Of a DNA stretch of 43,097 nt, positions 1 through 7,358 are shown in pieces. The position numbers and the translations under genes are program-made. Position 1 is the first letter of the stretch. Each line of letters begins with the position of its first letter. Source of the stretch: Algibacter sp. (lineage in GTDB: Bacteria > Bacteroidota > Bacteroidia > Flavobacteriales > Flavobacteriaceae); NCBI RefSeq assembly GCF_029245835.1, contig NZ_JAQWOO010000065.1:1-43097 (forward strand). Direction: 5' to 3'. The notes below the pieces were generated by a model. That model worked only from the letters and a program-made list of their open reading frames with translations. It did no database searches and was not told the origin of the DNA.

Positions 1-35
1 CAAAATAAATCTGTAATTTTAGAGTAACAAAACAT
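1..35 (-). CDS. IS982-like transposase, N-terminal fragment (runs off window)
   Basis: The frame starts with ATG at 35 and reads MFCYSKITDLF before leaving the window. Short starts of the form M..SKIT(D/E)IF are typical of IS982-family transposases in Bacteroidota, as I remember the family. Only eleven complete codons are visible, so the call leans on the adjacent terminal repeat and on the matching transposase tail at the other end of the window. The catalytic residues are not in view. Confidence 0.4.
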   Translation of the reverse strand, partial: MFCYSKITDLF

Positions 36-140
36 AGATAGGTTTTTAGATTAATAAATTGAATTTCAGTACTTTAATTTACTAAAAATCTATCTTTTTT
101 ACTATTAAAACTTATCTAAATATTAATCGAACTCAGGTTA
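1..140 (-). mobile_element. End of an IS982-like insertion sequence (5' end of its transposase side)
   Basis: The element runs off the left edge of the window. A 17-bp sequence at 124-140, TAATCGAACTCAGGTTA, is repeated perfectly in inverted orientation at 42963-42979, next to a transposase tail. This marks it as the terminal inverted repeat region. Between the repeat and the window edge lies an AT-rich leader and the first codons of a minus-strand reading frame starting at 35. I infer two copies of one IS, both with the transposase on the minus strand, one at each contig end. The IS982 assignment rests on remembered N- and C-terminal protein patterns and is moderate. Confidence 0.6.
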
Positions 141-186
141 ACACCAAAAACATTATCTGACTTAAATAGGTTTTAAATGTAAAAGA

Positions 187-1776
187 TTATTTAAATTCTG
201 AAACAAAATGAAATTTCAAACTCGGATATTTTTGCTGGCTCATTTGAAGAGAAAATGGTGAGTCTGATAAAAACACCAATTGTTTTCTTTTGTCTTTAGC
301 TAAAAAGCGTTGTTTTACTCTCAGAAACTCCTTGAATTCTTCACTTTTTTCATCTTCAGCCTCAATCCAACACGCTTTATGTACATTTAAGTTTTCATAA
401 GTACATTTGGCACCATATTCATGTTCTAGTCTATATTGAATCACCTCATACTGAAGCGCACCTACAGTTCCAATTACTTTTCGACCATTAAGCTCTAGTG
501 TAAACAATTGTGCAACACCTTCATCCATTAATTGGTCTATCCCTTTATTTAACTGTTTTGATTTTAAGGGGTCAGCATTATTAATATACCTAAAATGTTC
601 TGGTGAAAAGCTCGGGACACCCTTATAGTTTAATACTTCTCCTTCTGTTAATGTATCACCAATTTTAAATGTGCCAGTATCTTGTAAGCCAACAATATCA
701 CCAGGGTAGGAGATATCTACGATTTCTTTCTTTTCAGCAAAAAAAGCATTCGGACTGGAAAACTTTACTTTTTTATTATGCCTAACATGAAGGTATTGAG
801 TGTTTCGTTTAAATTCACCTGAAACAATTTTAACAAAAGCCAAACGGTTTCTGTGGTTGGGATCCATGTTAGCGTGTATTTTAAAAACAAAGCCTGTAAA
901 TTTATCTTCTTCAGGTTTTACTAAGCGCTCTTCACTTTGTTTTGGCCTTGGTTTTGGGGCTATTTCGACAAAACAGTCCAATAGCTCTCGTACTCCAAAA
1001 TTATTTAAAGCTGAACCAAAGAATACGGGTTGTTGATTTCCATTTAAATAGGCTTCTTTACTAAAGTCTGGATAAATACCTTCTACAAGTTCAATCTCTT
1101 CTCGTAATGTATTAGCCGCTTTTTCTCCAACTAATTTGTCTAATTCCGGAGAAGATAAATCAGAAATCTCAATAGTCTCTTCAATATCTTTTCTGCTATC
1201 ACCACTGAAAAGATTAATATTTTTCTCCCAAATATTGTAAATACCTTTAAAATCATAGCCCATACCAATAGGGAAACTTAATGGAATAACCTTCAATCCT
1301 AATTTTTGCTCAACTTCATCAAGCAAATCAAAAGCATCTTTTCCTTCTCTATCCATTTTATTAATGAATACAATCATCGGGATGTTTCGCATGCGGCAAA
1401 CTTCAACTAATTTTTCAGTTTGTTCCTCAACACCTTTTGCTACATCAATAACTACAATAACACTATCTACAGCTGTTAATGTTCTAAAGGTATCTTCAGC
1501 AAAATCCTTATGCCCTGGTGTGTCAAGAATATTTATCTTAATACCATCGTATTCAAAAGCCAAAACAGAAGTTGCTACAGATATTCCACGCTGGCGCTCA
1601 ATCTCCATAAAATCACTCGTAGCGCCTTTTTTTATTTTATTACTTTTTACAGCACCTGCTTCTTGTATGGCGCCACCAAAAAGGAGTAATTTTTCCGTTA
1701 AAGTGGTTTTACCAGCATCGGGATGAGAAATGATACCAAAAGTGCGTCTGCGTTCTATTTCTTTTAAAAAGCTCAT
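187..1776 (-). CDS. prfC: Peptide chain release factor 3 (RF3)
   Basis: A translational GTPase that removes RF1/RF2 from the ribosome after peptide release. At 529 aa it matches the usual RF3 length. The G1 motif GIISHPDAGKTT is at residues 14-25, switch II DTPGH at 85-89 and the G4 motif NKMD at 139-142. The C-terminal half has the EF-G-like domain II and the RF3-specific domain. The start at 1776 puts the P-loop at the expected distance, and no better downstream ATG exists. A CAAAGATA box (TATCTTTG on the minus strand) at 1802-1809 is a good -7 promoter element. The gene ends 47 bp from the IS end at 124-140, so that insertion spared it. Intact. Confidence 0.97.
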   Translation of the reverse strand: MSFLKEIERRRTFGIISHPDAGKTTLTEKLLLFGGAIQEAGAVKSNKIKKGATSDFMEIERQRGISVATSVLAFEYDGIKINILDTPGHKDFAEDTFRTLTAVDSVIVVIDVAKGVEEQTEKLVEVCRMRNIPMIVFINKMDREGKDAFDLLDEVEQKLGLKVIPLSFPIGMGYDFKGIYNIWEKNINLFSGDSRKDIEETIEISDLSSPELDKLVGEKAANTLREEIELVEGIYPDFSKEAYLNGNQQPVFFGSALNNFGVRELLDCFVEIAPKPRPKQSEERLVKPEEDKFTGFVFKIHANMDPNHRNRLAFVKIVSGEFKRNTQYLHVRHNKKVKFSSPNAFFAEKKEIVDISYPGDIVGLQDTGTFKIGDTLTEGEVLNYKGVPSFSPEHFRYINNADPLKSKQLNKGIDQLMDEGVAQLFTLELNGRKVIGTVGALQYEVIQYRLEHEYGAKCTYENLNVHKACWIEAEDEKSEEFKEFLRVKQRFLAKDKRKQLVFLSDSPFSLQMSQQKYPSLKFHFVSEFK

Positions 1777-1801
1777 AATAATAATAATACAAATAAGTGT
1801 G

Positions 1802-1809
1802 CAAAGATA
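1802..1809 (-). promoter_or_regulatory. Bacteroidota -7 promoter box for prfC
   Basis: On the minus strand this reads TATCTTTG, an exact match to TAnnTTTG, 26 bp upstream of the prfC start. I see no TTG at the usual 19-21 bp further upstream, so only the -7 half is supported. Confidence 0.55.
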
Positions 1810-2158
1810 CTATTATTAAGTACAATTAAAATACTGGATATTCTGCATTATAAATAAATTGAAAGTAAAAATTAAGGTTTCTTCATTTTAGAACAAAAAT
1901 GAATGTATTCAGAACATTTTGTATTAAAATTTTTAAGCTATATTTACTTTATAACATAACAAATTATATATTCAATTTGAGCTTAAATGTGTCTTAAGAT
2001 GTTCTACAAAAAGAAGTATTTGCATTAAACAACAATAGTCAAAAAGCATTAATATATTTTATTAGTGTCTGGTTAAAATACGATTTTATCTAAAACCAGT
2101 CTACAATACCAATAAAACTGTTTTGTTTTTGATTTTTTTAAATAGCAAGGGGTCTATT

Positions 2159-3352
2159 TTAGAATAGGGTCAATTGTTTGTCTGGTGGTTTGGTTGTTAA
2201 TTCGATCCATTTTTTATCTGGGTTTTCAAGGAATTTAAACAAGTCTATATAGGTCATCAAATGAAAGCGTATTACTGACACCATATTGGAATACGCCCAT
2301 CTACGCTTAGTTTTTCGCTGTATTACTAGCATTAGCAATTGTATGATGAGTCCACACCAAATCTGTATTTCGATGGCATTTTGATTGTCTCCCAAGAAGT
2401 ATTTTAGCGGAAAATTTTGTTTAAGTCTCTTAAACATTGTTTCTATCTGCCATCTGTGTTTATATATAGCTGCTATTTTATCTGGACTAATTAGAAAATT
2501 GTTTGTAATAAACTCAAAGACCTTGTTTGTATTTGCATCCCAGTATGCTACTCTTCTGAGTTCAACTTTATTTTTATTTTTACTAACGCTGATATGCTCG
2601 TCCTTTAATACGGCATCACTAGTGGTATCGGACAGGTCAAACTCTTGAATGTTTACATAACGAGCATTATCTTTCTGTCTGGTGACAAAATAAATGTCTT
2701 TGTCAATCCACCGCGCAAATTGCGTGTAATCGTTGTAAGCTTTATCAAAAACCACAAAAGAGCCCTTTTCCAAATTCAAATCTTTCAAAAAAATGTGGTC
2801 GTGTTTTGCAGCGCTCGTAAATCGGACAAGACAAGGAACATCCTCCAAGGCATTAATCATTGTATGCATTTTAATACCACCTTTCTTTTTGCCGTTAATT
2901 GGGTTGCGACCAACTCCTTTTAAGATGTCACTGAAGAGACTTATGGTACTGGAATCGACTATTTTTAAATGTTTTACTGGTATAGACAAGGAACTGCTGT
3001 CCGATAAAAACCCACGATACTGATTAAACAAGCTATAATAGATATTAGCAAACACCTCACTACTACGTTTTTTATTAGCGTTAGAGAGTGTGCTGCGTTT
3101 TGGAAAATGTTTTAGGTTCAAATGTCCTATTCTTCCCTCACAGGCAAGCAATATGGTAGATAGTTCACGTAATGAACTTACCCCGCTTAGAGTTCCATAG
3201 AGCATCGTCACTAAGTGGTCATAAGTCTTGAACCGCTTATAATACCTATCACTATTGTATTTTTTAGCTGTCCGACTAATTATTGATGGTGAAAGTAGCT
3301 TTAATAGTTGTTTGATAATAGGTTGTCCGCTAAAGTTATTACTTTTGTTCAT
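2159..3352 (-). CDS. IS4-family DDE transposase
   Basis: This 397-aa protein catalyses cut-and-paste movement of the surrounding element. The DDE triad is visible as D133 (KIVDSSTISLF), D203 (VVFDKAYNDY) and E304. E304 sits in the canonical IS4 signature Y-(2)-R-(3)-E-(6)-K, read here as Y297, R300, E304 and K311. The N-terminal ~75 residues look like the DUF4372-type domain found in many Bacteroidota IS4 transposases. The frame is uninterrupted from ATG to stop, so the element could be active. Confidence 0.93.
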   Translation of the reverse strand: MNKSNNFSGQPIIKQLLKLLSPSIISRTAKKYNSDRYYKRFKTYDHLVTMLYGTLSGVSSLRELSTILLACEGRIGHLNLKHFPKRSTLSNANKKRSSEVFANIYYSLFNQYRGFLSDSSSLSIPVKHLKIVDSSTISLFSDILKGVGRNPINGKKKGGIKMHTMINALEDVPCLVRFTSAAKHDHIFLKDLNLEKGSFVVFDKAYNDYTQFARWIDKDIYFVTRQKDNARYVNIQEFDLSDTTSDAVLKDEHISVSKNKNKVELRRVAYWDANTNKVFEFITNNFLISPDKIAAIYKHRWQIETMFKRLKQNFPLKYFLGDNQNAIEIQIWCGLIIQLLMLVIQRKTKRRWAYSNMVSVIRFHLMTYIDLFKFLENPDKKWIELTTKPPDKQLTLF

Positions 3353-3387
3353 GTATCGAGTTTTGTGGTAAAAACACGATATAAACT

Positions 3388-3421
3388 AAAGCGGGAAATC
3401 CATACTGGAAATCCCGCTTTT
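3388..3421. terminator. Stem-loop inside the IS4-type element, upstream of the transposase
   Basis: AAAGCGGGA at 3388-3396 pairs perfectly with TCCCGCTTT at 3412-3420. On the plus strand a short T run follows; on the minus strand the hairpin lies upstream of the transposase start. Such stem-loops in IS elements often block transcription entering from flanking DNA. That role is inferred from position. Confidence 0.55.
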
Positions 3422-3481
3422 AAAAATGTTTATCGGACACTAATGATTTAAATGATATTTAACAAGTTGTAATTTTGTTTG

Positions 3482-3489
3482 TATTTTTG
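3482..3489 (+). promoter_or_regulatory. Candidate -7 promoter box for the idi operon
   Basis: TATTTTTG matches TAnnTTTG and lies about 100 bp upstream of idi, just outside the IS. No TTG is present at the usual spacing, so this is a moderate candidate. If it is the real promoter, the IS insertion left it intact by about 40 bp. Confidence 0.35.
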
Positions 3490-3588
3490 TGAAACTATGA
3501 AATGAGTGATAATAATTAAGTCGATTAGAACGCATAATTTTATTTACGAATTACATCTGACCCCCAAATAAAAAATAAAAATTAGCAG

Positions 3589-4113
3589 ATGAAAGAAGAA
3601 AAAGTTATCCTAGTTAATGAAAAGGATGAACAAATAGGTTTAATGCCAAAAATGGAAGCTCATGAAAAAGCAGTATTACACCGAGCGTTTTCAGTTTTTA
3701 TTTTTAATGATAAAAATGAACTCATGCTTCAACAAAGGGCATTAAATAAATACCATTCTCCTGGACTTTGGACAAATACGTGCTGCAGTCACCAAAGAGA
3801 TGGTGAAACCAACATTCAAGCTGGAAAAAGGCGCTTACAAGAAGAAATGGGTTTTGTTGCAGATTTAAAAGAATCTATTTCATTTATTTACAAAGCCCCT
3901 TTTGATAATGGTTTGACTGAACATGAATACGATCATGTTTTGTTGGGTAAATATGAAAAAGAACCTGTAATTAATACAGATGAAGTTGCCAGTTGGAAAT
4001 GGATGCCATTAGAAGAAGTAAAGGTTGATATTTCATTACATCCTGAATCATATACTGAATGGTTTAAAGTTATATTTAATAAATTCTATAAACATATAAA
4101 CATCACAAATTAA
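3589..4113 (+). CDS. idi: Isopentenyl-diphosphate delta-isomerase, type 1
   Basis: Interconverts IPP and DMAPP, the two C5 building blocks of isoprenoids. The 174-aa Nudix-fold protein has the type 1 active-site cysteine region TNTCCSHQR at residues 62-70, the Nudix-like REEMGF-type segment (LQEEMGF, 83-89) and the catalytic glutamate motif EHEYDH at 111-116. Its stop codon overlaps the next start (TAATG at 4111-4115), so it is translationally coupled to the pterin synthase. The window also carries crtI and a UbiA-type prenyltransferase, which would draw on this pool, but about 32 kb away. Confidence 0.96.
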   Translation: MKEEKVILVNEKDEQIGLMPKMEAHEKAVLHRAFSVFIFNDKNELMLQQRALNKYHSPGLWTNTCCSHQRDGETNIQAGKRRLQEEMGFVADLKESISFIYKAPFDNGLTEHEYDHVLLGKYEKEPVINTDEVASWKWMPLEEVKVDISLHPESYTEWFKVIFNKFYKHINITN

Positions 4114-4520
4114 TGAAAGTTACCGTTAGTAGAAAAGCACATTTTAATGCCGCACATAGGTTATTTAGAAAAGATTGGACTTTTGAAAAAAATGATGAAA
4201 TTTTCGGAAAATGTAATAATCCTAATTTCCACGGCCATAATTATGAACTTATTGTAAGTGTTACTGGTGAAATTGATAAGGAAACGGGTTATGTTATAGA
4301 TATGAAGATTCTTAAAGACATCATTAAAAGTGAAGTTGAGGATGCCTTTGATCATAAAAATTTAAATGTAGAAGTTCCTGAATTCAGAGATTTAAATCCT
4401 ACTGCTGAAAATATTGCAGTTGTAATTTTTAATAAAATGAAATCTAAGTTAGATTCAGATTTAAGTCTAGAAATTACACTTTATGAAACACCACGAAACT
4501 TTGTAACTTATTCTGGATAA
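4113..4520 (+). CDS. queD: 6-pyruvoyl-/6-carboxy-tetrahydropterin synthase family protein
   Basis: A 135-aa T-fold enzyme acting on dihydroneopterin triphosphate. Zinc ligands His15 (HFNAAHRL), His40 and His42 are present, as is the catalytic Cys34. The spacing is C-X5-HGH (CNNPNFHGH), as in classical PTPS, rather than the C-X3-HGH of Escherichia coli QueD. The C-terminal glutamate motif YETPRNFVTY is also present. QueD (queuosine pathway) is the usual annotation in this phylum, but tetrahydropterin synthesis cannot be excluded, so the symbol is provisional. It overlaps idi by one base and is followed six bases later by manA. Confidence 0.85.
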   Translation: MKVTVSRKAHFNAAHRLFRKDWTFEKNDEIFGKCNNPNFHGHNYELIVSVTGEIDKETGYVIDMKILKDIIKSEVEDAFDHKNLNVEVPEFRDLNPTAENIAVVIFNKMKSKLDSDLSLEITLYETPRNFVTYSG

Positions 4521-4526
4521 TAAAAA

Positions 4527-5498
4527 ATGCACAAAACACTATACCCGTTAAAATTTACTCCTATTTTAAAAGATAAAATTTGGGGTGGTACAAAACTAAA
4601 AACGCTACTTAATAAAGCATCAGATTTACCAAATATTGGTGAAAGCTGGGAAATTAGCGATGTTGAGGGAGATGTTTCAATAGTTTCAAATGGAGATTTA
4701 AAAGGACAACCTCTAAAACACCTCTTAGAAACTTATAAAGACCAATTAATTGGCGGTAAGAACTATAAAATTTTTGGGAATAAATTTCCTTTATTAATCA
4801 AGTTTATTGATGCTAAGGAAGATTTATCAATTCAATTACACCCCAATGATGAACTAGCAGCAAAACGACATAATTCTTTTGGGAAAACGGAAATGTGGTA
4901 TACCTTGCAAGCTGATGAGGGCTCCAATTTAATAGTTGGGTTTAATCAAGACATGACACCCGAAAAATATTTAAGTCATTTAGAAAATAAAACGCTTACC
5001 GAGATTGTAAATTTCGATAAAGTTAAGGAAGGCGATACCTATTTTATTGAAGTAGGACGAATTCATGCTATAGGAGCTGGTGTTATGGTGGCTGAAATAC
5101 AACAAACAAGTGATATTACTTATCGAGTTTATGATTGGGATCGGGTTGATGATGAAGGTAATGAAAGAGAGTTACATAATGATTTGGCTATTGATGCCTT
5201 TGATTTTAATATGCCAGATAATTTTAGAGTTAATTATTCTAAAGAAAAAAATCAATCCAATCAAATGGTAAGTTGTCCCTATTTTACAACAAATTATATA
5301 GAGGTAAATGGCTTATTAAAAAAAGAAAATAATAAAGATTCTTTCTTTATATATATATGCGTAGAAGGTTCCGCTATAATTACTGCTAATGGTATATCTG
5401 AAGACTTAAAAAAAGGGGAAACTCTATTAATACCAGCAGCACTTGAACATTATGAAATTAATTCAAAAAAAGCTACGCTATTAGAAGTTTATGTGTAA
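4527..5498 (+). CDS. manA: Mannose-6-phosphate isomerase, class I
   Basis: Converts mannose-6-phosphate to fructose-6-phosphate, linking mannose use and GDP-mannose supply. At 323 aa it is the short bacterial class I form. The cupin zinc-site segment IQLHPND is near residues 101-107, followed by KTEMWY (the glutamate ligand) and the GRIHAIGAG segment with the third histidine. A second cupin-like domain forms the C-terminus. It is the third gene of a tight idi-queD-manA run. The functional link between the three is not obvious; the grouping looks like simple co-transcription. Confidence 0.93.
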   Translation: MHKTLYPLKFTPILKDKIWGGTKLKTLLNKASDLPNIGESWEISDVEGDVSIVSNGDLKGQPLKHLLETYKDQLIGGKNYKIFGNKFPLLIKFIDAKEDLSIQLHPNDELAAKRHNSFGKTEMWYTLQADEGSNLIVGFNQDMTPEKYLSHLENKTLTEIVNFDKVKEGDTYFIEVGRIHAIGAGVMVAEIQQTSDITYRVYDWDRVDDEGNERELHNDLAIDAFDFNMPDNFRVNYSKEKNQSNQMVSCPYFTTNYIEVNGLLKKENNKDSFFIYICVEGSAIITANGISEDLKKGETLLIPAALEHYEINSKKATLLEVYV

Positions 5499-5524
5499 TT
5501 AAAAATAAATTCATCACCGTTTAC

Positions 5525-5538
5525 TTTGATGCATCAAA
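5525..5538. repeat. 14-bp perfect palindrome downstream of manA
   Basis: TTTGATGCATCAAA reads the same on both strands. It has no loop, so it looks more like a dimeric protein-binding site than a terminator. It lies 27 bp after the manA stop and about 50 bp before the -7 box of the next gene. A role as operator for that gene is only an inference. Confidence 0.35.
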
Positions 5539-5548
5539 TAAAATTATC

Positions 5549-5568
5549 ATTCCCGCTAAGTCGGGAAT
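5549..5568. repeat. Small palindromic repeat (CCCG...CGGG type)
   Basis: ATTCCCG (5549-5555) pairs with CGGGAAT (5562-5568) around a six-base loop. Related short hairpins built on CCGC/GCGG with an AAAG loop occur at about 13977-13993, 14705-14720 and 31534-31545. This is probably a member of a dispersed REP-like family. It may also help end manA transcription. Confidence 0.45.
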
Positions 5569-5588
5569 CTTTATATAAATTAATTACT

Positions 5589-5596
5589 TATTTTTG
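5589..5596 (+). promoter_or_regulatory. -7 promoter box for the small helical protein gene
   Basis: TATTTTTG is an exact TAnnTTTG match, 22 bp upstream of the ATG at 5619. It lies downstream of an earlier in-frame ATG at 5526, which argues that translation starts at 5619. Confidence 0.55.
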
Positions 5597-5618
5597 CGTA
5601 AATTTTAAAAAATACAAA

Positions 5619-5888
5619 ATGGCAAACGTTAGAGAATTAAAAAAAGATATTAATTACGTTTTAGGCGATATTATAGAAGCTGTTTACATCTGGGAATACT
5701 CAAATACAGATAAAGACACTAAAAAGAGTGAAGCTATTATAGATGAAGCCATTGAAACTTTTGACGAGTTAATAGCAAAAGTAAATGCTAAAAATATAGA
5801 CAATCCAAAAGCACATTTTAAAGCTATTAATAATGATCTTGAAAGAAAAGGAAGAGCTTTAATCGAAAAAATTAATAAACTAGGATAA
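5619..5888 (+). CDS. Conserved small helical protein, function unknown
   Basis: This 89-aa protein begins MANVRELKKDINYVLGDII and is rich in K, E, D and A. It is predicted to be almost wholly alpha-helical, with no signal peptide and no cysteine. I remember close relatives across Flavobacteriia but no known function. An in-frame ATG lies 31 codons upstream, at 5526. That extension would cover the palindromic repeat and the promoter box, and its translation is not protein-like, so the start at 5619 is preferred. It stands alone, with tRNA-Thr following in the same direction. Confidence 0.8.
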   Translation: MANVRELKKDINYVLGDIIEAVYIWEYSNTDKDTKKSEAIIDEAIETFDELIAKVNAKNIDNPKAHFKAINNDLERKGRALIEKINKLG

Positions 5889-5905
5889 GATTTTTAATGG
5901 AGTAC

Positions 5906-5935
5906 TTGCAAATATTATTTTTGCGATTATATTTG
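5906..5935 (+). promoter_or_regulatory. Promoter of tRNA-Thr
   Basis: TTG at 5906-5908 is followed, after 19 bp, by TATATTTG at 5928-5935. This is a textbook Bacteroidota -33/-7 pair. The mature tRNA begins 14 bp downstream. A second TATTTTTG lies inside the spacer at 5916-5923. Confidence 0.75.
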
Positions 5936-5948
5936 CACCCATTAAAAC

Positions 5949-6022
5949 GCCGATGTAGCTCAGCTGGCTAGAGCAGCTGATTTGTAATCAGCAGGTCGTG
6001 GGTTCGAGTCCCTCCATCGGCT
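5949..6022 (+). tRNA. tRNA-Thr (anticodon TGT)
   Basis: A 74-nt cloverleaf. The acceptor stem is GCCGATG (5949-5955) with CATCGGC (6015-6021). The D-arm AGCTCAGCTGG..AGAGC is present, and the anticodon stem GCTGA/TCAGC encloses the loop TTTGTAA, giving anticodon TGT. The T-arm contains GGTTCGAGTCC, and the discriminator base is T6022. The 3' CCA is not encoded. A strong promoter precedes it and a strong terminator follows. Confidence 0.97.
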
Positions 6023-6033
6023 CTAAAAAAAGC

Positions 6034-6063
6034 AAAAGCCTTTCCATGTGGAAAGGCTTTTTT
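6034..6063. terminator. Bidirectional intrinsic terminator
   Basis: AAAAGCCTTTCC (6034-6045) pairs with GGAAAGGCTTTT (6050-6061) around ATGT. T runs follow the stem on the plus strand and, read from the other side, on the minus strand. It ends tRNA-Thr and the converging DUF4369 gene. Confidence 0.88.
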
Positions 6064-6090
6064 ATGAGTTCTTGTTTTATTTTAAAAATG

Positions 6091-6798
6091 TTAGTTGCTT
6101 GCCTCTGTGTTTTTGATTTTTTTGATAAAAGATTCTAATTCTTTTCCATATTTAGAAGCTTTTACTTTAGGTGTTAATGATTTATTTATTGTGTCTAATA
6201 AATCAATTCTAGCGTTATAAATTTCGGTAAGTGCTAAATAAGGCGCAACTTCACTATCTTTATTATTTAGTGCAAAGTTTACAGTAAATAGATATTTGCG
6301 TTTTAAATTATTGTCACTTTCTTTTATTAGTAAATTAAATGTAGCGGTGTCCCCTTTTTTTTGTGCATCAAATTGTTCTTTAATTAATTCTAAACTTCTG
6401 TTATTCATTCTAGAAATCAACTTCTTATAGTCTTCTAATACTTTTTGTTGTTCAGAACCTTTAATGTTAGCTTCAAAAGCAAAATTTTTCAATGTTGTAT
6501 TAATTTCAGTAATACCTTTATCAGCAAAAAAGGTAATTCTATCTTCTTCAGCACTATGTTTATCTAAGTATAAATAGAATATCTCAGGAGCGTCTAAATC
6601 ACTATGTAATTGGATATTAGAATGACCATTAACAACTAGTGAGTCTACAGTTACTAATAATGTATCTTCAACTTTTTTAAGATAAAGCGTCCCTTTTTTT
6701 AATCCTTTTATATTAACTTTTACAGTTAAGTCTTTTTGGTCTTTACCGCAAGCAACAAAAAATAGAGATATTAATAATATATATGATAATTTTTTCAT
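6091..6798 (-). CDS. DUF4369-domain lipoprotein
   Basis: This 235-aa predicted lipoprotein has the signal peptide MKKLSYILLISLFFVACGKD and lipobox cysteine 17. Residues ~23-120 resemble DUF4369, the beta-rich domain that usually precedes a thioredoxin fold in Bacteroidota TlpA/ResA-like proteins. Here the thioredoxin domain and any CXXC are absent, and the C-terminal half is helical and charged. It is therefore a stand-alone DUF4369 protein of unknown role, probably in the periplasm or at the outer membrane. It is monocistronic and ends at the shared terminator. Confidence 0.8.
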   Translation of the reverse strand: MKKLSYILLISLFFVACGKDQKDLTVKVNIKGLKKGTLYLKKVEDTLLVTVDSLVVNGHSNIQLHSDLDAPEIFYLYLDKHSAEEDRITFFADKGITEINTTLKNFAFEANIKGSEQQKVLEDYKKLISRMNNRSLELIKEQFDAQKKGDTATFNLLIKESDNNLKRKYLFTVNFALNNKDSEVAPYLALTEIYNARIDLLDTINKSLTPKVKASKYGKELESFIKKIKNTEASN

Positions 6799-7023
6799 TG
6801 AAATACTAAATATTTAAAGTGCCACAAATATCAAACAATTAAATGGCTTTTACTAGTTGCTTATTATTAATTTATAGTGTTAAATAAATTATAAAATAAG
6901 TAAGTAGTAGTTTTTGGCATGAAGTTTGAAATCTATTAAAAGTAATTACATTCGTAGAATAGTTTATTGAGTGGTTACTTTAAACTTAAGAATTGTAATT
7001 CATATTTTGGTTGGTTAGTTAGT

Positions 7024-7055
7024 AAAAAAGCATCCTGTTTCAGGGTGCTTTTTTT
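7024..7055. terminator. Orphan terminator-like hairpin
   Basis: AAAAAAGCATCCTG (7024-7037) pairs with CAGGGTGCTTTTTT (7041-7054), with one G-T pair and a three-base loop. It has U-tract potential on both strands. No gene is found on the plus strand between 6800 and here, and the minus-strand gene at 7358 already has its own hairpin. It may end an unseen short transcript. Confidence 0.6.
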
Positions 7056-7203
7056 ATGTTATCTGGTCTTCAATTAATGATTTATTAAAAGTATAAATAT
7101 GTATTTCATCGATTATATTGATATTTTCATCTGTAAATGTTAAAATTTAGTGTATTACAACGATTTTAAATGTATTTAATCGTATTAGTGTGTTTAATAA
7201 TTA

Positions 7204-7211
7204 TATATTTG
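7204..7211 (+). promoter_or_regulatory. -7 promoter box in an intergenic region
   Basis: TATATTTG is an exact TAnnTTTG match with no protein gene downstream on this strand. It precedes the candidate small RNA at 7218-7356. No clear TTG is seen at 19-21 bp upstream. Confidence 0.4.
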
Positions 7212-7217
7212 GAGTGT

Positions 7218-7356
7218 ACTAAATAACACACTTTTTAGTTCAATGGATTAATTAATTAATATTTGCATTATGTTGTTAAAAATGGAAACCCCAAATCTAG
7301 CATCATAATAAAAAAAGCAAATTGAAAGAAAACCGAGTTTGAGGGAACTCGGTTTT
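7218..7356 (+). ncRNA. Candidate small RNA or short-peptide transcript
   Basis: The segment runs from just after the TATATTTG box to a strong hairpin at 7329-7356. Near its 5' end GTGT can pair with ACAC around ACTAAATA. It holds one very short frame, ATG at 7282 to TAA at 7308, encoding METPNLAS. I know of no RNA family that it matches. The rest of 6799-7357 holds only the orphan hairpin at 7024-7055 and AT-rich DNA. The call rests on promoter plus terminator without a gene. Confidence 0.3.
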
Positions 7357-7358
7357 TT
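7329..7358. terminator. Intrinsic terminator downstream of the AlkB-like gene
   Basis: AAAACCGAGTT (7329-7339) pairs perfectly with AACTCGGTTTT (7346-7356), followed by T residues on the plus strand. On the minus strand the stem abuts the stop codon of the dioxygenase gene. It can serve both directions. Confidence 0.8.

Larger units (their letters stand above)
2061..3444 (-). mobile_element. Complete IS4-type insertion sequence between prfC and idi
   Basis: The element carries one full-length transposase and imperfect terminal inverted repeats: ATTAGTGTCTGGTTAA at 2061-2076 and, on the minus strand from 3444, ATTAGTGTCCGATAAA (13 of 16 identical). I could not find a convincing target duplication in the flanks, which read aatatatttt on the left and gatttaaatg on the right. 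The ends may therefore be a few bases off, or the duplication has decayed. A strong hairpin at 3388-3421 lies just inside the transposase-proximal end. The insertion separates two housekeeping genes without damaging either. Confidence 0.8.

Noticed and set aside
5526-5618. N-terminal extension of the 89-aa protein from an earlier ATG
   Set aside because: It would translate a palindromic repeat and the promoter box, and the peptide is not protein-like. The ATG at 5619 follows the promoter and starts a typical MANV sequence.
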